Positions 56,701 through 64,000 of a stretch of DNA of 64,000 nucleotides are shown one piece after another. Where the stretch lies: assembly GCA_016858145.1 (NCBI GenBank), contig JAEHOE010000068.1:578036-642035 (forward strand), read 5' to 3'. A model generated the notes under the pieces. It saw only the letters and a program-made list of their open reading frames with translations. It was not told the origin of the DNA and did not search any database. Source of the DNA: Edaphochlamys debaryana. Lineage: Eukaryota > Chlorophyta > Chlorophyceae > Chlamydomonadales. A program made the translations under genes and the position numbers. Within the stretch, counting starts at the first letter, position 1; every line of letters starts with the position of its first letter.

Positions 56701-58885
56701 GGGCCCGGACCCTGGAGGGAGTGCAGGAGCACAGCGACTCGCTGGGCAAGCGTGAGTGCGGGAATGGAAGGGGGGCTTGGCACGCAGCCTGGTAGGAGGA
56801 ATAGTGGGAGGCGCCCCCGACCCAGATGAGAACTGACAGGAGTGTTAGCTCGCTGCCTCTCATCACCTTTCCTTGGACCGTCCCGCAGTGGAGCCTTCGC
56901 GGGTGGAGGCCGTGAGGAGGCAGCTGGCGGCCAGCCGGAGGGAGGTGAGGGGGCAGCAGCATGATTTCGTAAGCATCCTTCTCCCTCTCCCCCTCGCCTT
57001 GGGTATCAGCTGTGCATATTTGACCCCTCGCACCTCACGGACACAGCAGTCGGTTCCAACGCTTTCCCTCTCGCCTTCCCTCGCTCCTTGGCCTCAGGTG
57101 GCGGTGCAAATCCTGGAGCTCCTGGGCCAGGGCTCCTTCGCCCGGGTGTACAAGGGTGCGTGGGGACAGGGGGACTGCTGAGATGTCAAAGAGCCGTAGG
57201 GGATGGGGGCAGGCGGGAACCCCGTCAAGGATTGTGCGCTAGCCCTCTCTCCGCTAACCCTTGGTCGGCTACTACCCCGCCCTCTTCGCAGCTTCATGGC
57301 AGGGCACCATCGTCGCGCTCAAGGTCCTCGTCCTGCCGGCCTCGCTGACCAACGACGAACAGCGGCAGCAGGTGGCGGTGATGGAGGCGGCGGTGTCTTC
57401 GGCCACGAGCCACCCCAACCTGGTGCAGGTGGGGGGGGGAACTGGGGGGGTTCCTGCCAGTCGCGGGTGTACGACGAATTCTATACGAGCTGCAGAGAGC
57501 CGCACCGGGCAAAAGCCATATGCATATCCGCGCTGAGCTCCTAGACCTGCGACCACTCTGCAATCAGAGTCCCGCGAAAGCGACCCGGTCAATGCCCCTC
57601 GCAACGGACCGCAAAGAACAGTTCAGTCAGCGCCCTCCTGCAATATCCTATACATGTTAAGCTGTACGGACGTATATATAGCTGATGATTCGCGCAGCGT
57701 GTTTGGCAGCTGTCGCGGTCTGCCGAGCGCGTCTAGTGGCCCGGGGCCGCGGAGCCCTTGCACAGCACCGCCGTCAGTATTCAGGTAATACGAGGAGCTG
57801 AAGAAGGACGTCGGAGGAGGTCGCCTGAGCGTGCAAAAAGGCCTGCGCGTGCCGAGCTGTTGCGCGCGTTGTCAGTTCGCTCGCGCAAACCTGCTGCGCG
57901 CATAACCAACAGGATGGCATTGTCGAGCTGAAGCTTTTTGGTCGCCTTTCTCCTTCTTGTCCGATGGCTTCCTTCCCACCACGTTTCACATGCCCACCCT
58001 CGCTCCTCCCGCAGACCTACAGCTACAGCTTCAAAGCGGTACTGGACAGCACCCGCGCAACAAGCAGGTATGTAGGGAGGGTTGATCCCTCTGCGGCACT
58101 GCAGCTGCTGATATGCACGCTCTGTCCATGTCTCCACTCACCCAAAGGACCTCACGCGATGGGGGCGAGCTGGGCAGTGGAGGCGGCGATGCTGGTGGCG
58201 CAGAGGCGGATGAGGTGCAGGCGCACGGCTACGAGCTCCACCTCGTGCTGGTGGGACGTCCTGGCCCTTAAGGGATTGAAGCTGAGCCTGCACGTACACC
58301 TCTACGGGGACTGGACTCTTGTCCCTTCCTGCCCCCACCCTCTCGCGCTCTTCCCCCCACCCCCACCCTCCCCAGGAGTACTGCGACCTGGGCACCCTCC
58401 GCCAGGCCCTGGACCGAGGGGCCTTCCACAGGGGCATGCCAGGGGCAACAGCCACACCGGCGGGGTCGGAGGGGGGTATGGGCGGTCACCCAAGCGGCGC
58501 GGGCCAGCCGGGTGCAGCCGCTGCCAGCCCCTTTGGAACTGGCGGTAGTCCGTATGGCGGAGGCAGCATCCCCGTAGCCGGCATTTATCCGGACCCCTCG
58601 ACAGCCTCCGCGCGTGTCAGCGAGGACGTGGGGAGCACTATGGCCTCCGCACGGACCATCGTCGCCCCTCCGCCTGCTGCCCTTGCGGGGGGCTTGTTGC
58701 TCTCTCCCCGATATGCACTCCGGCAACTATGTCCCTACGTTGCACCCCACCCTAAGCGGACCACGGGGAATCCACTTGCAGCTGATGCCGCCCCGACCTG
58801 GCCCGGTAATCCGACTCAGGACGCATGCCCCAGCACGGCATGTGGGTTATTCTGTGGCTCAGCCCCAGGGCGTACCCCTGCCTAG
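53748..58885 (+). pseudogene. Second receptor-like TKL kinase, truncated in the kinase domain
   Basis: Paralogue of the upstream kinase with the same exon plan. Exons: 53748-54550, 54681-54821, 55019-55334, 55441-55484, 55630-55712, 55911-56045, 56164-56500, 56645-56751, 56889-56944, 57098-57155, 57292-57428, 58015-58067, 58148-58250, 58376 onward. It has a signal peptide (LAALLLSALACLLAVPC), the RNVTVWGG ectodomain, a Ser/Pro tail (SPSPSPSSHPSHSHSP) and a membrane segment (VLALALAGIGLLWF) followed by RRRQ. The kinase N-lobe reads GQGSFARVYKG and VALKVL. Exon 14 matches the paralogue through EYCDLGTLRQALDRG to about 58715, then runs into the 1.9-kb repeat and stops at 58885. The catalytic loop, DFG and C-lobe are absent, so kinase activity is not expected. 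A collapsed assembly is an alternative. Confidence 0.85.
57488..57775 (+). repeat. Partner copy of the conserved intronic block
   Basis: This matches 48107-48420 in the first kinase gene, in the equivalent intron (before exon 12). The internal GACCCGGTCAATGCC and GCAGCTGTCGCGGTCTGC motifs are retained despite several indels. Confidence 0.65.
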
Positions 58886-61800
58886 CAACAGCCAGCCATG
58901 CCCCGGGGGCGCCCGCGTCCCACAAGCGCAACCCGCTCGGCAGCTTGGAGATGGCGCGCGAATCAACGGCCCCCGGAATCAAGCAGCTAGGCTATAGATG
59001 TCATGAGATGCGGTACTGGTCTCTTCCAGGAAAGGCTGTAGGCGTGCGCTCTGCCCTCGAGTTGGTGGGGGGCACAAACAGCACTTGCATGCAACCCCAG
59101 CTGGGCGGCGAGGTCGCTGCCCAGCCTGCCGGGCGAGTCAAGATGAACTCTCTGCTGCGCTCAGGTATTGACCGAGAGCTCAAGCTGCTGGCGCGGGCTG
59201 GGGCGAAGGCCCGCCCGATGAGGTCAAAAGCCAGGGTCCCGTACCCACGCTTGCTGAGCCCCCCTTTTGCACAGCTCGATACACCGTATCTTCCTCTACC
59301 ATAATGTCGTGGCGCTGGACGGTGCGAGCAAACATTCTCATGGCCGCTCGCGCTTGCGCTAGGGAGCACGCGGATGGGCGGGACAGGGCGCGTTACATAG
59401 CCATTGTCAAGTAGTTGGGCCCTAGGGCGGTGGGGGGTGGGGAGGCCGTAGGGACTTTCTGCCCTAAGTGAAGGAGATTATTGGGTGCAATCGGGCACTT
59501 TGCCTGGTCGCTATCATCATGGGAAAGCCTGTGCCAGGCATCCTGTTCTGTTTTGTAAAAACCTGGGTCCCTGACCTTTCAACCACCAACCGCCCAACCG
59601 TCAACCGCCAGCTGGTGCACGACTTCCGCCCATTGGAAATCCCCACGTCCTTCCACTTCACCCCCGCTTCCCTTTGATCCCGCCACCTGACCGCCATGAG
59701 ATACCAGCCTCCCTGGCCCCTTCACACTCAGAAGTACTCAGTCAAGGCTTTCAGCAGCGCCACAGTGCGCAGGCTTCAGGCAGCCAGGCTAGATGCGGAA
59801 GGCATTGGTCCCTTCCGCACCCGTCACACGTGAGGGCGCCTGGCCCTAGTGTGGGCGTTTACTAGTTGATCAGCACAGCAGGGCTGTGGCCGGCGAGCTT
59901 CAAGTGAGTACACTCTACCTGCTGTATTCGTTACCTGCGGCTGGGCGTACAAGTCCTTCCGCCTGGGGTGAATTCGACGGTGCATCGCCGGGTGGACACT
60001 GCCGAATGGACCGCAGTGACAGGCAAGGCCGCCATGGAGGCTCGCCCCTCAGAGCCCGACCTGAGCCTGCGACATGGGTGAGAGCTATGTATACTGTGTT
60101 TGGATTAGGCGCAGTTGAGGCCAAGGGCAGGCCACAGGGGTTCGGGGGGACAACTCAATTGTGGAGGGGGCGGGGGTCTGGTTCGTGCCAGGCCGTGTCG
60201 GAGGCCGAACTGTCGTCCCGCACGGTGCACGTCGATTACAATAGAAGCATGAATACCCTGCTAAGCGCTGATGTCGTTGACTGTAGTCGCGGCTCGGGCC
60301 CTGTCACATTCAGCATGTCTCGTGTCCGATACTCGCGACGCAACGTTTCGCGGCCGTACAGGCGACCCCTCCAGAACTGCTCCATCACCAGCACTGTATA
60401 CATCGCGGCCAGAGCGGTGACGGGCCACGCAGGGTAAAGTGTGAAACCCGGCGCGGCATGTCGGGGGTCTCGCCATGTTGGCACGACGCGAACAAGCACC
60501 GCCAGCTCCCGAGGATGGTCGCGATGCCCTGTGGCCAAGGGGTCTCGTGTTGTGGCAACAGGGGCTTTGCGGGCTTCGAAGCCGGGCGGGCCAGGGGACC
60601 GATGGTCTGAATCCTTCACTCCGGCAACTATGTCCCTACGTTGCACCCCACCCTAAGCGGACCACGGGGAATCCACTTGCAGCTGATGCCGCCCCGACCT
60701 GGCCCGGTAATCCGACTCAGGACGCATGCCCCAGCACGGCATGTGGGTTATTCTGTGGCTCAGCCCCAGGGCGTACCCCTGCCTAGCAACAGCCAGCCAT
60801 GCCCCGGGGGCGCCCGCGTCCCACAAGCGCAACCCGCTCGGCAGCTTGGAGATGGCGCGCGAATCAACGGCCCCCGGAATCAAGCAGCTAGGCTATAGAT
60901 GTCATGAGATGCGGTACTGGTCTCTTCCAGGAAAGGCTGTAGGCGTGCGCTCTGCCCTCGAGTTGGTGGGGGGCACAAACAGCACTTGCATGCAACCCCA
61001 GCTGGGCGGCGAGGTCGCTGCCCAGCCTGCCGGGCGAGTCAAGATGAACTCTCTGCTGCGCTCAGGTATTGACCGAGAGCTCAAGCTGCTGGCGCGGGCT
61101 GGGGCGAAGGCCCGCCCGATGAGGTCAAAAGCCAGGGTCCCGTACCCACGCTTGCTGAGCCCCCCTTTTGCACAGCTCGATACACCGTATCTTCCTCTAC
61201 CATAATGTCGTGGCGCTGGACGGTGCGAGCAAACATTCTCATGGCCGCTCGCGCTTGCGCTAGGGAGCACGCGGATGGGCGGGACAGGGCGCGTTACATA
61301 GCCATTGTCAAGTAGTTGGGCCCCTAGGGCGGTGGGGGGTGGGGAGGCCGTAGGGACTTTCTGCCCTAAGTGAAGGAGATTATTGGGTGCAATCGGGCAC
61401 TTTGCCTGGTCGCTATCATCATGGGAAAGCCTGTGCCAGGCATCCTGTTCTGTTTTGTAAAAACCTGGGTCCCTGACCTTTCAACCACCAACCGCCCAAC
61501 CGTCAACCGCCAGCTGGTGCACGACTTCCGCCCATTGGAAATCCCCACGTCCTTCCACTTCACCCCCGCTTCCCTTTGATCCCGCCACCTGACCGCCATG
61601 AGATACCAGCCTCCCTGGCCCCTTCACACTCAGAAGTACTCAGTCAAGGCTTTCAGCAGCGCCACAGTGCGCAGGCTTCAGGCAGCCAGGCTAGATGCGG
61701 AAGGCATTGGTCCCTTCCGCACCCGTCACACGTGAGGGCGCCTGGCCCTAGTGTGGGCGTTTACTAGTTGATCAGCACAGCAGGGCTGTGGCCGGCGAGC

Positions 61801-64000
61801 TTCAAGTGAGTACACTCTACCTGCTGTATTCGTTACCTGCGGCTGGGCGTACAAGTCCTTCCGCCTGGGGTGAATTCGACGGTGCATCGCCGGGTGGACA
61901 CTGCCGAATGGACCGCAGTGACAGGCAAGGCCGCCATGGAGGCTCGCCCCTCAGAGCCCGACCTGAGCCTGCGACATGGGTGAGAGCTATGTATACTGTG
62001 TTTGGATTAGGCGCAGTTGAGGCCAAGGGCAGGCCACAGGGGTTCGGGGGGACAACTCAATTGTGGAGGGGGGCGGGGGTCTGGTTCGTGCCAGGCCGTG
62101 TCGGAGGCCGAACTGTCGTCCCGCACGGTGCACGTCGATTACAATAGAAGCATGAATACCCTGCTAAGCGCTGATGTCGTTGACTGTAGTCGCGGCTCGG
62201 GCCCTGTCACATTCAGCATGTCTCGTGTCCGATACTCGCGACGCAACGTTTCGCGGCCGTACAGGCGACCCCTCCAGAACTGCTCCATCACCAGCACTGT
62301 ATACATCGCGGCCAGAGCGGTGACGGGCCACGCAGGGTAAAGTGTGAAACCCGGCGCGGCATGTCGGGGTCTCGCCATGTTGGCACGACGCGAACAAGCA
62401 CCGCCAGCTCCCGAGGATGGTCGCGATGCCCTGTGGCCAAGGTGTCTCGTGTTGTGGCAACAGGGGCTTTGCGGGCTTCGAAGCCGGGCGGGCCAGGGGA
62501 CCGATGGTCTGAATCCTTCACTCCGGCAACTATGTCCCTACGTTGCACCCCACCTAAGCGACCACGGGGAATCCACTTGCAGCTGATGCCGCCCCGACCT
62601 GGCCCGGTATCCGACTCAGGACGCAATGCCCCAGCACGGCATGTGGGTTATTCTGTGCTCAGCCCCAGGGCGTACCCCTGCCTAGCAACAGCCAGCCATG
62701 CCCCGGGGCGCCCGCGTCCCACAAGCGCAACCCGCTCGGCAGCTTGGAGATGGCGCGCGAATCAACGGCCCCCGGAATCAAGCAGCTAGGCTATAGATGT
62801 CATGAGATGCGGTACTGGTCTCTTCCAGGAAAGGCTGTAGGCGTGCGCTCTGCCCTCGAGTTGGTGGGGGCACAAACAGCACTTGCATGCAACCCCAGCT
62901 GGGCGGCGAGGTCGCTGCCCAGCCTGCCGGGCGAGTCAAGATGAACTCTCTGCTGCGCTCAGGTATTGACCGAGAGCTCAAGCTGCTGGCGCGGGCTGGG
63001 CGAAGGCCCGCCCGATGAGGTCAAAAGCCAGGGTCCCGTACCACGCTTGCTGAGCCCCCCTTTTTGCACAGCTCGATACACCGTATCTTCCCTACCATAA
63101 TGTCGTGGCGCTGGACGGTGCGAGCAAACATTCTCATGGCCGCTCGCGCTTGCGCTAGGAGCACGCGGATGGGCGGGACAGGGCGCGGTTACATAGCCAT
63201 TGTCAAGTAGTTGGGCCCTAGGGCGGTGGGGGGGTGGGGAGGCCGTAGGGACTTTCTGCCCTAAGTGTGAAGGAGATTATTGGTGCAATCGGGCACTTTG
63301 CCTGGTCGCTATCATCATGGGAAAGCCTGTGCCAGGCATCCTGTTCTGTTTTGTAAAAACCTGGGTCCCTGACCTTTCAACCACCAACCGCCCACACCGT
63401 CAACCGCCAGCTGGTGCACGACTTCCGCCCATTGGAAATCCCCACGTCCTTCCACTTCACCCCCGCTTCCCTTTGATCCCGCCACCTGACCGCCATGAGA
63501 TACCAGCCTCCCTGGCCCCTTCACACTCAGAAGTACTCAGTCAAGCTTTCAGCAGCGCCACAGTGCGCGGCTTCAGGCAGCCAGGCTAGATGCGGAAGGC
63601 ATTGGTCCCTTCCGCACCCGTCACACGTGAGGGCGCCTGGCCCTAGTGTGGGCGTTTACTAGTTGATCAGCACAGCAGGGCTGTGGCCGGCGAGCTTCAA
63701 AGTGAGTACACTCTACCTGCTGTATTCGTTACCTGCGGCTGGGCGTACAAGTCCTTCCGCTGGGGTGAATTCGACGGTGCATCGCCGGTGGACACTGCCC
63801 AATGGACCGCAGTGACAGGCAAGGCCGCCATGGAGGCTCGCCCCTCAGAGCCCGACCTGAGCCTGCGACATGGGTGAGAGCTATGTATACTGTGTTTGGA
63901 TTAGGCGCAGTTGAGGCCAAGGGCAGCGGCCACAGGGGTTCGGGGGGACAACTCAATTGTGGAGGGGGCGGGGTCTGGTTCGTGCCAGGCCGTGTCGGAG
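58716..64000. repeat. 1.9-kb tandem repeat array, 2.8 copies
   Basis: Units begin CACTCCGGCAACTATGTCCC at 58716, 60617 and 62519, giving periods of 1,901 and 1,902 bp. Units 1 and 2 are almost identical. Unit 3 runs off the window and differs mainly by single-base deletions, often in homopolymers. The unit holds only short frames without domains and no recognisable rRNA or tRNA, so it is best called a satellite. The array's left edge lies inside exon 14 of the second kinase. Confidence 0.93.

Noticed and set aside
58716..64000. Protein genes repeated in each 1.9-kb unit
   Set aside because: The frames are under 190 codons, lack domains, and repeat only because the DNA repeats.
58716..64000. 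rDNA or 5S RNA repeat
   Set aside because: No recognisable rRNA core sequence was found in the unit.
1..64000. CRISPR arrays or bacterial operons
   Set aside because: Repeats found are minisatellites, MITEs or satellites; spliced genes and retroelements show nuclear eukaryotic DNA.

Overview
The window looks like nuclear DNA of a volvocine-type green alga (Chlamydomonas/Volvox relatives). The evidence is very high GC, many short introns with GTGAGT/GTGGGG donors and C-rich acceptor tracts, a hydroxyproline-rich cell-wall glycoprotein with a long PPSP rod, a tyrosine-kinase-like receptor kinase with an HGDVK catalytic loop, and abundant retroelements. This is inference from content; no species marker is present.

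Layout. 1-2337: no supported gene. 2338-9379 (minus): a nine-exon secreted Ser/Pro-rod glycoprotein gene whose intron 4 holds a 566-bp hAT-like MITE with a perfect 8-bp target duplication. 9380-15845: minisatellite and a 5'-truncated non-LTR retrotransposon (minus; RT, C-terminal Cys/His motif) with hairpin repeats in its 3' UTR. 15846-about 26200 (minus): a degenerate Ty3/gypsy-type polyprotein broken by frameshifts and a stop. It carries gag, two aspartic-protease-like segments, RT, RNase H and, where an integrase would be expected, a DNMT3-like cytosine methyltransferase segment lacking the catalytic Pro-Cys. 26727-28562 (minus): a low-complexity ORF of unknown function. 28563-32398: no supported gene, but a 257-bp near-identical copy of the sequence at the end of the LINE.

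32399-43120 (minus): a 28-exon gene for a 936-residue coiled-coil protein with a C-terminal C3HC4 RING. One intron contains what appears to be a circularly permuted tRNA-Ser(AGA) gene. Another contains partial tandem copies of the neighbouring exon end, interrupted by a 250-bp MITE with 77-bp perfect terminal inverted repeats.

44038-58715 (plus): two tandem paralogous receptor-like kinase genes. The first is complete. The second is cut in the middle of its kinase domain by a 1.9-kb tandem repeat that fills the rest of the window (three copies, the last running off the end and rich in single-base deletions).

The genes do not form an operon. The cell-wall glycoprotein and receptor kinase both face the extracellular matrix, but nothing shows they act together. 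The most unusual items are the intronic permuted tRNA gene and the methyltransferase-bearing gypsy element.
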